Position numbers and translations under genes: made by a program. Shown one piece after another: positions 46,141 through 54,465 of a stretch of DNA of 64,000 bases. The DNA comes from Betaproteobacteria bacterium (GTDB lineage: Bacteria; Pseudomonadota; Gammaproteobacteria; Burkholderiales; Rhodocyclaceae): the NCBI GenBank assembly GCA_016709965.1, contig JADJLT010000001.1, forward strand, positions 1,323,001-1,387,000, written 5' to 3'. The notes beneath the pieces are model-generated. The model was not told the origin of the DNA. It saw only the letters and a list, made by a program, of their open reading frames with translations, and did not search any database. Every line of letters starts with the position of its first letter. The stretch's first letter is position 1.

Positions 46141-46746
46141 AACAGATAATCAGGCGCAGCAACGTCAGGGTTGTCGCTGAGAATACGGACACTATAGAGT
46201 CTCCCCTAAGATTTTGAATGCCATAGAGATTATCCCGTTCGGGTTTCCTTATCAATCAACAATTACCCGGACCGCACCAGTGTCCGCAATGGAGCGATTT
46301 TTTTAGAGGCCGTTTGTGGCCGGGTTGAGGCAGTACCGCCGGCAATTTGCTCGCCGAAAACCGGTCATTGAGCGAGGTCTGACAATGCCCTCGCTCTTCA
46401 GATTTGATGGCGACCTCGACCGGCGGCTCGTGGCCGATTGGGTGAGTTCGCCAATGGCCGCTTTGTGGCACTCCAATTCGAAAAACCTGGGTTTGGCTGA
46501 CTGGCCGCTATCGGGAAACCGCTACGGCGGCAGCTTTGGGTCGAGCGCTCTCGGTGGCGAGTGGCGCCTTACCGGAAGCGTAATTTCACTGACCGCTTGC
46601 CATAGTTGAATCCGAACCTTTCGCGACCGGTTGCGGACTTCCCTACCACTCGACTAAATGTCGGCTCGGCAACATCGAAGATGCATGCGCTCTAGTGTTG
46701 CACTTATAACTTCAGCTGCTCATGAGCACTGGGCTCGCCAATCCAT
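46141..46746. other. 606-base stretch without a supported gene
   Basis: A 97-codon frame (46316-46609, plus) covers half of it but has no ribosome-binding site and a low-complexity, Arg/Ser/Trp-rich product. The DNA contains repeated GGCCG and CTATCGGGAAACCGC-like patches reminiscent of degenerate intergenic repeats. I see no promoter or RNA with confidence. Confidence 0.4.
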
Positions 46747-48183
46747 CTAACCAGAAGCGCCTTGCGCAGCAAGCCAGGCTTGGAACTGTGCGAACTGCTC
46801 GCCGCTAACCTCAATTTTAGGCATCGGCGCTTTGATTACACCAGCCTCGACTAGTAGGTTATCTTCGTACTGCTGATAGATAGGTCGAATCTTCGCGATG
46901 CGGGCTTGAATGTAGTACTTCGATGCGGTGTCATCTGCCGCGTGGTTGAGCGCTTTGCGGACGCTTTTATCACCCAAACCAAGCTCATTAAAAATCGTAC
47001 CGAACGTGCGCCGGAGGTCGTGCTCCGAGAAGTCGCGCCCGCAGGCTTTGACAACGGCCGTTACAGCGCTATTCGTAGCAACGATATGCGACAGCACTCC
47101 TTGCCGATTGAGTTTGTGCGACGGAAACACCCAGGGAGAAGGCTCAGCTCGCTTCTCGTTGATGTCATAGCGCCGCTCCAGTATCAAGCGTGCGTATCGA
47201 GTCAGCGGGAAAACATGCTTAAGACTGTTTTTCGTATCCTCAGCGAAGATGCTGACAATACCATCCTTCAGATTTATGTTGTCCCACGTCAGCGACATCG
47301 TCTCGCCTCGCCGGCCACCCCACAGCAAAGCAAGCTGCAAGTAATCAGCGATAACGTCCCTCGAGCCCCATGGCTTGACTTGTTGCCGAAGCCCCTCTAC
47401 CGCGACCCACCAGCTGGCTAGGTCGCCTTCGACTGTAGCGACAATGTTAGTCTTCGCGCGAACGGCATACCATCCCTTGCGGAGCTTGTTGAGCTCCTCA
47501 AACGGATTGCCCACCTTAGCGTTGAGTTGATACTTAAGCGCACCGAAATTGTAGGCTGCGCGCAGGTAGCGCAGGTCTCGACCCGCTTGAGTGCGGCCAC
47601 CGTTCGTTGTGTGGCGCTTAGCTTTCTTTGCTGCGGCATCGTAATAATCCGCTAGATGACTGCCGGTCAGCGCCACAAGTGGAAGGGAGCCTACGGCATC
47701 TGCCTCGATACGGTTCAGGCTCCGATTCCAATCCTGGGTGGTTAATGGTTTTGGCGGATTGCCGCCAGTCGATTTGTCATCGATGTACTCATACAGACAC
47801 TTGGCGACCGTGAAAGACTCTTCAGCGCGCATCTTGCTTGTTTCGCGTATTTGCTGGCGCTTCTCGAGATTTGGGTCAATTCCTTTAGCTATCTTTGCGA
47901 CCACGTCGGCCACCAACGAACATGCCTTCGTGTAAGTCATGTCGGGGAAATCGCCCAACTTATACTTGCAAGGAGAGTCGCTGAGCTTCTTCTGCACAAT
48001 CCAAGCCTTTGTGCCGCCAGCATTGACGCGCAGTCCTAAGTATCGCGTTCGTGAGTCCCAGAGAATATAGTCCCCCTTAAGTGGTAACGGGGCATCCCGC
48101 GCGACCGCGGGCGACATAGGGATTTTCGCGTTGCGTTGGGCTATAATCTTGGGTTCCACTTTGTGCCTATTGCTAATTGCCAA
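46747..48183 (-). CDS. P4-type tyrosine integrase with DUF4102 arm-binding domain
   Basis: 478 residues. The N-terminal arm-binding part contains LWDSRTRYLGLRVNAGGTKAWIVQKK and KLGDFPDMTYTKA, as in P4-family integrases. Catalytic residues are Arg in WGGRRGETMSLTW, His-x-x-Arg in HDLRRTFGT, His in ALNHAADD and Tyr in KYYIQARI. It integrates the element at the tRNA gene. It reads away from the tRNA and starts 190 bases from it; the arm-like AGGCTCC triplet lies directly upstream. Confidence 0.9.
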   Translation of the reverse strand: MAISNRHKVEPKIIAQRNAKIPMSPAVARDAPLPLKGDYILWDSRTRYLGLRVNAGGTKAWIVQKKLSDSPCKYKLGDFPDMTYTKACSLVADVVAKIAKGIDPNLEKRQQIRETSKMRAEESFTVAKCLYEYIDDKSTGGNPPKPLTTQDWNRSLNRIEADAVGSLPLVALTGSHLADYYDAAAKKAKRHTTNGGRTQAGRDLRYLRAAYNFGALKYQLNAKVGNPFEELNKLRKGWYAVRAKTNIVATVEGDLASWWVAVEGLRQQVKPWGSRDVIADYLQLALLWGGRRGETMSLTWDNINLKDGIVSIFAEDTKNSLKHVFPLTRYARLILERRYDINEKRAEPSPWVFPSHKLNRQGVLSHIVATNSAVTAVVKACGRDFSEHDLRRTFGTIFNELGLGDKSVRKALNHAADDTASKYYIQARIAKIRPIYQQYEDNLLVEAGVIKAPMPKIEVSGEQFAQFQAWLAAQGASG

Positions 48184-48208
48184 CGGTTAAAACGAAGCCT
48201 AGTTTAGC

Positions 48209-48238
48209 AGGCTCCGCACCAGGCTCCCAATAGGCTCC
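48209..48238 (+). repeat. Right AGGCTCC triplet, candidate integrase arm sites
   Basis: AGGCTCC at 48209-48215, 48221-48227 and 48232-48238, spaced 12 and 11 bases, close to one helical turn. The last two repeat the left block with one base changed. TTGAGG repeats follow at about 48244-48288. Confidence 0.55.
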
Positions 48239-48372
48239 TTTAAGTTGAGGCAAAGTGAGATAAATCGGGGTTAATTGAGGTAAGCAGGTTGAGCCAAAAT
48301 TAGCCCGCACGAATTTGCAATACATTGATATTTAACAATAAATTGTTAATTATCAAGCACCGAAAAGTTTTC

Positions 48373-48449
48373 GGGCCTGTAGCTCAGTTGGTTAGAGCAG
48401 AGGACTCATAATCCTTTGGTCCACGGTTCAAGTCCGTGCGGGCCCACCA
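48373..48449 (+). tRNA. tRNA, anticodon CAU (probably Ile2), right copy
   Basis: Same 77-nt gene as the left copy but with two differences: T for C in the variable loop, and C for G at position 70. The second change gives a perfect acceptor stem (GGGCCTG/CGGGCCC), so this copy is the better tRNA. It marks the right junction of the element and retains the host 3' flank. Confidence 0.92.
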
Positions 48450-48452
48450 TAA

Positions 48453-48493
48453 AAACAAAAGGGGTTACAGAAATGTAACCCCTTTGTTTTTCC
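48453..48493 (+). terminator. Terminator after the right tRNA
   Basis: GGGGTTACA (48461-48469) pairs with TGTAACCCC (48474-48482) around GAAA, with flanking A- and T-rich arms and a T-run. A GNRA-like loop makes this a strong terminator. Confidence 0.8.
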
Positions 48494-48579
48494 CTTGGCT
48501 CAACCAAGGTTCAACCGCGTTTTTTGGAAGTCGCTTTAACGGGTTCAGCCGCACCGCTTCCTCCAAGTGCTCTGGTTAC

Positions 48580-48756
48580 GCACTTTCAGAGCAATCGGCA
48601 TCTGCCAAAGATATCGCCAACAAGATTGAGTTGATTGCTCAGGGCAGCGATCAAAGCGCGCAATCCATCCGCAATGTGGCAAGCGCCTCCTTGCGGATGA
48701 ACGAGCTTTCTGAACTGCTGAAATCGATGTCATCCCGATTCCGGATCGCACATTAG
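48580..48756 (+). pseudogene. Remnant of a methyl-accepting chemotaxis protein (C-terminal end)
   Basis: The frame reads ALSEQSASAKDIANKIELIAQGSDQSAQSIRNVASASLRMNELSELLKSMSSRFRI in pieces characteristic of the last helix of chemoreceptor signalling domains. Nothing before about 48580 matches a receptor, and no start fits. It is a 3' fragment left beside the right junction of the integrative element. The remainder may have been lost during integration or a later deletion. Confidence 0.75.
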
Positions 48757-48886
48757 CGCTTGTGGCGGATCCGAAACCTTATGGATCGGCGAATTTATAT
48801 TTGCTGAGTAGCGCAGAGCGTTGTCTCCTGATTTACTGTTGTACTTTGAAGCTCATCCTGCCCATTTCGTACAACACGAAGGAAAA

Positions 48887-50011
48887 ATGAATATGTTTTC
48901 ATTTCTACCGCTAACTGCCTGCGCCAGAAAATTGTTCGCCATGACACCTCGACAAGCGGTGTGTATGAGCGTGATGACCGTTGCAGTAATGGCCTCTTCT
49001 CATCCTGCGCATGCTGCCAACAAATCAAAGCTAAGTACCTATCAATCGGGAAAACCTGTAGTCGGCTTGCCATGTGAGCAGTTACCGACGCGAACAGCCG
49101 TGCTGATGGGCGGCGGAGCTGATGTCAAGCAGGCTTTCTCGTGGATGATCGAGAAAATCAATCAGTGCGGCGCCAGCAAACTGGGCAATTTTGTGGTCAT
49201 TCGCGTACGCGGAAATCCCGCGTATGACAGCTTTATCAACAAGCAGGGAGCACTGGCCTCCGTGCAGACACTGGTCATTCCGACACGGGAAACTGCCGAC
49301 GATCCCGAATTGGATTCCTATATCCAGAACGCCGCAGCGATCTGGATAACCGGCGGGGATCAAGGAGACTATTACGCCACCTGGAAGGGAACGCGCCTTG
49401 AACGTCTGGTTCATGAACAGGTCAAGCAACACGGAATTCCCATCGGTGGGACCAGCGCGGGGATGATGATACTCAGCGAATTCAATTACCTTGCGTCCCC
49501 GAATTCGATCACCTCCGCTGACGCACTTGCCGATCCCTACAAAACCGACGCCATGACATTGGCCAAGGACTTCTGGACTGACAGTGACCCCATCAACGAA
49601 CCATCACCGTTTCCACTCCTCAACGCTACGGTGACCGACTCACACTTCGATACCCGCGATCGAATGGGTCGACTGACCGCCTTCCTTGGACGAGTTATTG
49701 CCGACGGCTGGGCTGCGCCAGGAGATGCTCGTGCGGTTGGGGTCGATCAGGAAACCGCGCTATTGCTGGAATATAACGATTCCAAGACGCAACTTCCGGT
49801 GATGCCAGTCATCCTCTCGAATCCGGGCGTCAACGGCTCGGCCTATATTCTTGGCGCCGGAAAGACATCAGTCCTCAACATCGCACCGTCCCAGTTCACT
49901 TTTACCAACATACAAGTAACCAAACTCTCCGCCGGACGAACCTTCAACTATCTGCTTCACGTGAATGACGGGGTAATGACTTCGGAGAACAACGGAGGAA
50001 GCCTCTACTGA
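48887..50011 (+). CDS. Secreted cyanophycinase-like serine peptidase (family S51)
   Basis: 374 residues from the ATG at 48887 (an ATG two codons on is equally possible). A long signal peptide ends near SSHPAHA. The nucleophile Ser190 sits in the elbow GGTSAGMM, and IWITGGDQGDYY matches the S51/cyanophycinase fold. Such enzymes degrade cyanophycin (Arg-Asp polymer) or cleave aspartyl dipeptides; export suggests it uses external polymer. It stands alone and is followed by a hairpin at 50045-50074. Confidence 0.8.
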   Translation: MNMFSFLPLTACARKLFAMTPRQAVCMSVMTVAVMASSHPAHAANKSKLSTYQSGKPVVGLPCEQLPTRTAVLMGGGADVKQAFSWMIEKINQCGASKLGNFVVIRVRGNPAYDSFINKQGALASVQTLVIPTRETADDPELDSYIQNAAAIWITGGDQGDYYATWKGTRLERLVHEQVKQHGIPIGGTSAGMMILSEFNYLASPNSITSADALADPYKTDAMTLAKDFWTDSDPINEPSPFPLLNATVTDSHFDTRDRMGRLTAFLGRVIADGWAAPGDARAVGVDQETALLLEYNDSKTQLPVMPVILSNPGVNGSAYILGAGKTSVLNIAPSQFTFTNIQVTKLSAGRTFNYLLHVNDGVMTSENNGGSLY

Positions 50012-50044
50012 CTACGACCGGACGATTGCAGCCAATTGCACAAA

Positions 50045-50074
50045 CTTTCGTCGGGTAAGACAACCCGGCGAAAG
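50045..50074 (+). terminator. Hairpin after the cyanophycinase-like gene
   Basis: CTTTCGTCGGGT (50045-50056) pairs with ACCCGGCGAAAG (50063-50074), 12 bp with one G-T pair. No T-run follows. The rest of the stretch to 50466 shows no supported gene; a 68-codon minus-strand frame (50197-50403) lacks a ribosome-binding site. Confidence 0.45.
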
Positions 50075-50466
50075 TACAAACCCAACAGCATCCGGATTGC
50101 CCTTTATGGCTCTTTCAAATCATTTCTGGGTGCAGCCGGATCGAAAAACTCCCACGCGGCGAATACTTCCAACAGAAAGTTGGATGCAAGGCACGGCTAT
50201 TGGCCCCATATCGAGTTCGGAATATAATATTGGGTTGGGCGCGCGGAGAGATGACGATCATCTCTGATGAAATCCCTCCACTGCAAATCGCTTGATCCCA
50301 ATACTTCGTCAGGCACGCTCAAGCCGTTGCGGGCCAGCCAGCGTAGCAAACCCTGAAGCCAATTCTTTCGGGGCTTGGCCCGTTGTTTCAAGGCAGCAAG
50401 CACTTCGAAAGGCAGCGATTTCGAAGTAGCAGTTTTTTACCGGTATTTTTAGTAAAGGTTCTCGAT

Positions 50467-50718
50467 ATGAACACCGAATCCATTCTCACTCACCTGAAAA
50501 AGCACGGCCAATTGCTCGACGCAGAAATCGCAAAGGGTACAGGGATTGCCTTGGCGGATGTTCGTCTCTCACTGCAGGAATTGTCGGCGCAAAAGGCCAT
50601 ATCCACTTGCAGCATGACCGTTTTCAAGGATGGCGTCCCGACCGAGGGCACGTTCTGCCGGATCGCCGGCTATATGCCATCTGCCGCGCCGGGTCGCAAG
50701 CCGGGCGTCAAGACCTAA
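50467..50718 (+). CDS. Small winged-helix-like DNA-binding protein
   Basis: 83 residues from the ATG at 50467 with AAAGG upstream. ILTHLKKHGQLLDAEIAKGTGIALADVRLSLQELSAQKAI looks like a helix-turn-helix followed by a wing (about 5-50). The basic tail PGRKPGVKT could contact DNA. No specific family or target is recognised. It is convergent with arfB. Confidence 0.6.
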   Translation: MNTESILTHLKKHGQLLDAEIAKGTGIALADVRLSLQELSAQKAISTCSMTVFKDGVPTEGTFCRIAGYMPSAAPGRKPGVKT

Positions 50719-50748
50719 AAATTCGGTCTTATCGACCGATTTTCGCCC

Positions 50749-51150
50749 TTACTCGTCAACCCGGCCACGCTGCATTTTAACGAGGCCCCGCTTCACCTTG
50801 CTTTCAATGCGTTTTCTCTGAGCGTTACGGCTGGGCTTTGTTGGCCGACGCAAGATCGGAACAAAAGCAGCTGATGCAATCAGCTCGCGCAGGCGCACCA
50901 GACCGTCTTCCCGATTGCGTTCAAGGCTGCGGTGCTTTTGCGCCTTGATGACGATGACACCGTCGCTGTTGATTCTCTGGTCACGCATGGCCAGCAACTT
51001 TTCCTTGATTTGATCCGACAGCGTAGACGCCGCAATATCGAAACGCAAATGGACCGCGTTGGACACTTTGTTGACGTTTTGCCCCCCTGCTCCCTGCGCT
51101 CGAATGGCCGTAAATTCAACTTCGTTTTCATTCAGAACAAGGACGGCCAT
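50749..51150 (-). CDS. arfB: Alternative ribosome-rescue peptidyl-tRNA hydrolase ArfB
   Basis: 133 residues from the ATG at 51150; the frame continues upstream to 51306 without homology. The GGQ motif is at 22-24 (RAQGAGGQNVNKV) and the C-terminus is the basic tail RNAQRKRIESKVKRGLVKMQRGR that enters the empty mRNA channel. It frees stalled ribosomes without tmRNA. The short length excludes release factors 1 and 2. Confidence 0.9.
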   Translation of the reverse strand: MAVLVLNENEVEFTAIRAQGAGGQNVNKVSNAVHLRFDIAASTLSDQIKEKLLAMRDQRINSDGVIVIKAQKHRSLERNREDGLVRLRELIASAAFVPILRRPTKPSRNAQRKRIESKVKRGLVKMQRGRVDE

Positions 51151-51385
51151 TGGGTTTTCGCTGACGAGAGGCGGGAGAGATAAACAGTATGTCGGACAAT
51201 CGCATCTTACTATCCGCAACCGACAATATTGAACCCCGTCTCCCAAGCCCCTCTTCGAGCCAAATGACGGGACGTTCCCGCATCCAGGCGAACTCAATGT
51301 CAACACCGGGCAGATAGCGACGCTAAAACAGCTCTACTAATAGCTATTCAGAAGCCTTGGCGTTTCACCTGGCATCGGGAGTCAC

Positions 51386-52195
51386 TTACTTTTTGGCGTC
51401 CAGCTGGTCATAGACTGCCGTTGCCACCTTGGCCAGCTCGCCTTTGGCAATATTGGCCGACAGGGCATAACCAAATTTTTCGTCAACCCAGTAAAAGACG
51501 TTGATCTGGCCTTCGCGGGCAAAGCGGAAGCCGGTTTCCTGCTTGCCGGCAATTTCGGTGCTGACATACAGGGTCATGCGCTGGCCACTGGCGTCCTGAT
51601 ACATGAACTGGGCAACTGGGCCTGCGTTGCCGGGAAGCAGGCGACCACCAACCATCTCGTAGCCAAGCGCCCCGAGTTTCGGCGGTTTGACCGGCGTCCC
51701 CAGTCGCTTGGTCAGCCACTTGACGAGCGCCTCCTCCTGATCGCCAGTCACCTCAACCGGACGACGGACATCGGGGCTATAAACCACATGGGCAACAGCC
51801 GCCTGCCTGAAGAGCGGCACCGTCTGGGCCAGATGCTCGGTGCTCTGGTATTGGCCATGGGCGAGCCAGCCGGCAATGCCGCTGACAACTGCGATGAGCA
51901 CACCAGCGGCCAGCCGTTGGGCCAGCAAAAATTTCAAATTCGGCTGTTTTTTCCGGTTGACCGCAGCAAGCATCGGCTGAGCCGCCAAAGCCTGCAAATT
52001 GTCCGGCAGCTCCTCGTCAAGCACCGAATTGAACAAGGCCTTGAGCGCCTGGTTCTGAGCCTGATAGGCGCGAGCGCGGGCAGCGTCTGCCGGATATTCG
52101 GCGAGATAAGCCTCGACCTCGGCCCGACGCTCCGCCGTCAATGCGCCATCAACGTAGGCGTGCAGGTCATCTTCAGTGATATTGAGCGGGCTCAT
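51386..52195 (-). CDS. Membrane anti-sigma factor
   Basis: 269 residues, overlapping the sigma-factor gene by 4 bases (ATGA). The cytosolic N-terminus ITEDDLHAYVDGALTAERRAEVEAYLA is the usual anti-ECF start (about 5-60). A membrane helix follows at about 93-112 and a periplasmic domain at 125-260. It should hold the ECF sigma factor at the membrane until a signal arrives. Residues about 76-90 (LAAVNRKKQPNLKFL), just before the membrane helix, are encoded by a full copy of the dispersed repeat. Confidence 0.85.
   Translation of the reverse strand: MSPLNITEDDLHAYVDGALTAERRAEVEAYLAEYPADAARARAYQAQNQALKALFNSVLDEELPDNLQALAAQPMLAAVNRKKQPNLKFLLAQRLAAGVLIAVVSGIAGWLAHGQYQSTEHLAQTVPLFRQAAVAHVVYSPDVRRPVEVTGDQEEALVKWLTKRLGTPVKPPKLGALGYEMVGGRLLPGNAGPVAQFMYQDASGQRMTLYVSTEIAGKQETGFRFAREGQINVFYWVDEKFGYALSANIAKGELAKVATAVYDQLDAKK
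51930..51966 (-). repeat. Dispersed repeat, copy 8 (long form, inside a gene)
   Basis: On the minus strand: CTGCGGTCAACCGG, A-run, CAGCC, GAATTTGAAATTT. It matches copies 6 and 7 along nearly its whole length, yet lies in frame within the anti-sigma gene, in the linker before the membrane helix. Its length there leaves the frame open. Confidence 0.85.
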
Positions 52196-52692
52196 CGCAC
52201 GACCCTCAGGTTGGCACCAATCTGGCGACCGTCCATGATCTGGCGCAGCCGCTCCCGCCCACGCGACAGGCGGGACATGACGGTGCCGATCGGAATTCCC
52301 AGCGTTCCAGCAATGTCGGCGTAACTCATTTCTTCCAGTGCGACGAGCAGCAGCACTTCGCGCTGGTCGTCGGGGAGTTGGCGAAGAGCAGATTCAAGGT
52401 CCATCACTTCAAGTTGATCGGTTTGGGTGGCACGCGTCGGAACATCGCAGGCATCCTCATCGAGCGAATGCGTCGGCAACACGCCACGGCGTAGCTGATC
52501 AACGCGCAGGTTGTGCATGATGCTGAACAGCCAGGCCCGCAGATCGCTCCCCGCCCGCCATTGCGAAAACCGACCCCAAGCGCGTTCAAGCGTGTCCTGC
52601 ACGAGATCGTCTGCTGCCGCACGTTCACCCAGCATCGCCCGCGCATAACGACGCAGGCGAGGCATTTCGGCGAGTATCGCGCGGCTGTCCAT
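52192..52692 (-). CDS. ECF-family RNA polymerase sigma factor
   Basis: 166 residues. Region 2 has RRYARAMLGERAAADDLVQDTLERAW and LRAWLFSIMHNLRVDQLRR; region 4 has LPDDQREVLLLVALEEMSYADIAGTLGIPIGTVMSRLSRGRERL. It is second in the operon lipoprotein-sigma-anti-sigma, seven bases after the lipoprotein gene. It probably recognises the GGAATA/CGTATA promoter upstream of that gene and so regulates itself (inference). Confidence 0.92.
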   Translation of the reverse strand: MDSRAILAEMPRLRRYARAMLGERAAADDLVQDTLERAWGRFSQWRAGSDLRAWLFSIMHNLRVDQLRRGVLPTHSLDEDACDVPTRATQTDQLEVMDLESALRQLPDDQREVLLLVALEEMSYADIAGTLGIPIGTVMSRLSRGRERLRQIMDGRQIGANLRVVR

Positions 52693-52699
52693 TGGCTAT

Positions 52700-53086
52700 T
52701 TATGGTTTGGCGACATGCCAGACGTTATTGAAGCCGTCACCCGTCTTGTCGCCGGCCTTCATGTCCTTGGCCCAGTGGTAAAGCGGCTTGCCCTTGAAGG
52801 CCCACTGCTTCTTGCCATCATCGCGATTGACGATGCTGTAGTCGCCGCTCGCCGTGTCGCCATCCATCGCGAACAGCGGTGGCCAGTTGGTGGCGCATGG
52901 GCCGTTGCACATGCTCTTGCCGCTTCCGGCTGCATCCTTGTCAAAGACGTAAAGTGTCATGCCGTTGCTGCCGGTGAGCATGTCGCCGGAAACCATGGCG
53001 GGCGACGCAGCGTGCCTGCCGTAGCCAGAACAGGCCGCCAGAGTTGTCGATACGGCCAGGACGAGAAGCAGATTTTTGATTTTCAT
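52700..53086 (-). CDS. COG4315-type secreted lipoprotein
   Basis: 128 residues. The lipoprotein signal ends LAAC (Cys19). The mature part has the COG4315 repeats: GMTLYVFDKDAAGSGKSMCNGPCATNWPPLFA and QWAFKGKPLYHWAKDMKAGDKTGDG, described here by their first residues. The function of the family is unknown; it often accompanies ECF sigma genes. It is the first gene of the operon. Confidence 0.85.
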   Translation of the reverse strand: MKIKNLLLVLAVSTTLAACSGYGRHAASPAMVSGDMLTGSNGMTLYVFDKDAAGSGKSMCNGPCATNWPPLFAMDGDTASGDYSIVNRDDGKKQWAFKGKPLYHWAKDMKAGDKTGDGFNNVWHVAKP

Positions 53087-53122
53087 GATGATCTCCGTTG
53101 GATTTGGGGCGCTACACCCACG

Positions 53123-53150
53123 TATACGGAGAGCATCTTCAATTTATTCC
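53123..53150 (-). promoter_or_regulatory. Candidate ECF-type promoter
   Basis: On the minus strand GGAATA (53145-53150) and CGTATA (53123-53128) are 16 bases apart, the geometry of ECF promoters. It lies 37 bases before the lipoprotein start and overlaps the end of the methyltransferase gene. Autoregulation by the adjacent sigma factor is the natural reading. Confidence 0.5.
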
Positions 53151-54296
53151 ATCAAGGCGAGCGAGGCGCCACAATGAGGTCACCTCGGCCGCCCGCGCGG
53201 CATGCAGCGGATCGCCCGCATCCTGTGCCTTCGGATGCTTTGGTCGGGTATCCAGGCGAGCGATGACTTTCAGGCCGGCCGACTTTATCCAGTCAAGCAA
53301 TTCATCCCGCGAACGCAGGCCCAAATGTTCGGCGATATCGGAAATAATCAGCCAGCCCTCGCCGTCCGGTGTCAGGTGCTCGGCCAGCCCGCCAAGAAAA
53401 CCGCGCAACATACGCGACGCCGGATCATAGACGGCGTATTCGATCGGCGACGTTGGCTGCGCCGGCACCCACGGCGGATTGCACACCACCAGCGGCGCCC
53501 GGCCCTCGGGGAACAAATCGGCCTTCAAAAGGGTGATTGCTGCGGTCAACCGGAGTTTTTCGATGTTTTCGAAAGCACAGGCCAGCGCCCGCTCATCCTG
53601 ATCGGTGGCAATCACCTGCTTGACGCCACGTCGGGCCAGCACCGCAGCGATGATGCCGGAGCCGGTCCCGATGTCGAAGGCCAGTTCACAGCCCGCCGGC
53701 AGCGGCGCCGTCGCAACGAGATCGACATACTCGCCACGTACTGGCGAAAATACAGCGTAATGCGGATAGATGCGCCCCTGCACCGCCGGTACCGGCACGC
53801 CTTTCTTGCGCCATTCGTGAGCGCTGACCACCGCCAGCAGCTCACGAAGCGACACCACCGAATCCTCATCACCTGGCGGCCCGTAAGCCTCGATACAAGC
53901 CTGCCTGACATCCTGCGCCCGGCGTAGTGGGATCACATAATCAGCACGCAGCGGGACCAGCAACATGGCGAGCGCCTGCGCCCGCCTCCCCTGGCGCAGG
54001 CGATGCTGATCAAATGCCTCGGCCGGCGTGTTCGGTGCCTGTTGGCTACCGGCACGCGGCCGGCGATCAGCCCGCTGACTCATAGCCTGAAGCAGGCGGC
54101 GAGCATTCTGCCAGTCGCCTCGCCAGAGCATGGCGTTGCCCGCGCACGCTATTCGCCAAGCCGCATCGGCATTCAGTTTGTCGTCGACCACAACGACTTG
54201 GGCATGAGGCGGCAACCCCGCTTCGGAGCGCCAGCGGGCATTTTTCGTCCCGCCTCCTTCCATCCAGGCCAGCACAGGAAATGTTGAGCTATTCAT
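53139..54296 (-). CDS. Class I SAM-dependent methyltransferase (HemK/PrmC-like fold)
   Basis: 385 residues from the ATG at 54296; the open frame further upstream overlaps unrelated sequence. The N-terminal half is unrecognised. The methyltransferase domain (about 200-345) has FDIGTGSGIIAAVLARRG, ATDQDERALACAFEN and the catalytic NPPW, close to the NPPY of glutamine and adenine N-methyltransferases. The substrate is unknown. A copy of the dispersed repeat lies antisense within the coding region (53540-53555). Confidence 0.75.
   Translation of the reverse strand: MNSSTFPVLAWMEGGGTKNARWRSEAGLPPHAQVVVVDDKLNADAAWRIACAGNAMLWRGDWQNARRLLQAMSQRADRRPRAGSQQAPNTPAEAFDQHRLRQGRRAQALAMLLVPLRADYVIPLRRAQDVRQACIEAYGPPGDEDSVVSLRELLAVVSAHEWRKKGVPVPAVQGRIYPHYAVFSPVRGEYVDLVATAPLPAGCELAFDIGTGSGIIAAVLARRGVKQVIATDQDERALACAFENIEKLRLTAAITLLKADLFPEGRAPLVVCNPPWVPAQPTSPIEYAVYDPASRMLRGFLGGLAEHLTPDGEGWLIISDIAEHLGLRSRDELLDWIKSAGLKVIARLDTRPKHPKAQDAGDPLHAARAAEVTSLWRLARLDGIN
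53540..53555 (+). repeat. Dispersed repeat core, copy 9 (inside the methyltransferase gene, antisense)
   Basis: CTGCGGTCAACCGG followed by AG instead of the A-run. It encodes RLTAA on the opposite strand, between two conserved methyltransferase segments. It could be coincidence, since the flanking part of the long form is absent. Confidence 0.45.
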
Positions 54297-54465
54297 GGCG
54301 GCATTGTAGGGCAGAAGGATCACTTTATCGGCGTGGCACGGCAGATGCCAGACCTCGCGAAATTCGAATCTTTGTGAAATATTCGACCCGTGAAATCGCC
54401 ACCCGCCACCACAATGACAACAAGTTAGCGCTGCCTTCGTAACTCTCACTGACAGGATCTGCCAA

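Larger units (their letters stand above)
41386..48449. mobile_element. Small tRNA-flanked integrative element
   Basis: About 7 kb lies between two 77-nt CAU tRNA genes that are direct repeats with two mismatches. At the right end is a P4-type integrase pointing away from the adjacent tRNA. AGGCTCC repeats sit near both ends like integrase arm sites. Inside are an HTH-like gene, two unrecognised genes, an iteron-like region, an IS21-type insertion and a membrane protein gene. No conjugation, phage-structural, resistance or obvious defence genes are present, so it is a decayed or cryptic element, or one that depends on a helper. Confidence 0.8.

Noticed and set aside
46316..46609. 97-codon plus-strand frame in the integrative element
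   Set aside because: No ribosome-binding site, odd composition and no recognisable similarity; left as unassigned DNA.
50197..50403. 68-codon minus-strand frame after the cyanophycinase-like gene
   Set aside because: GTG start without a ribosome-binding site and no recognisable similarity.
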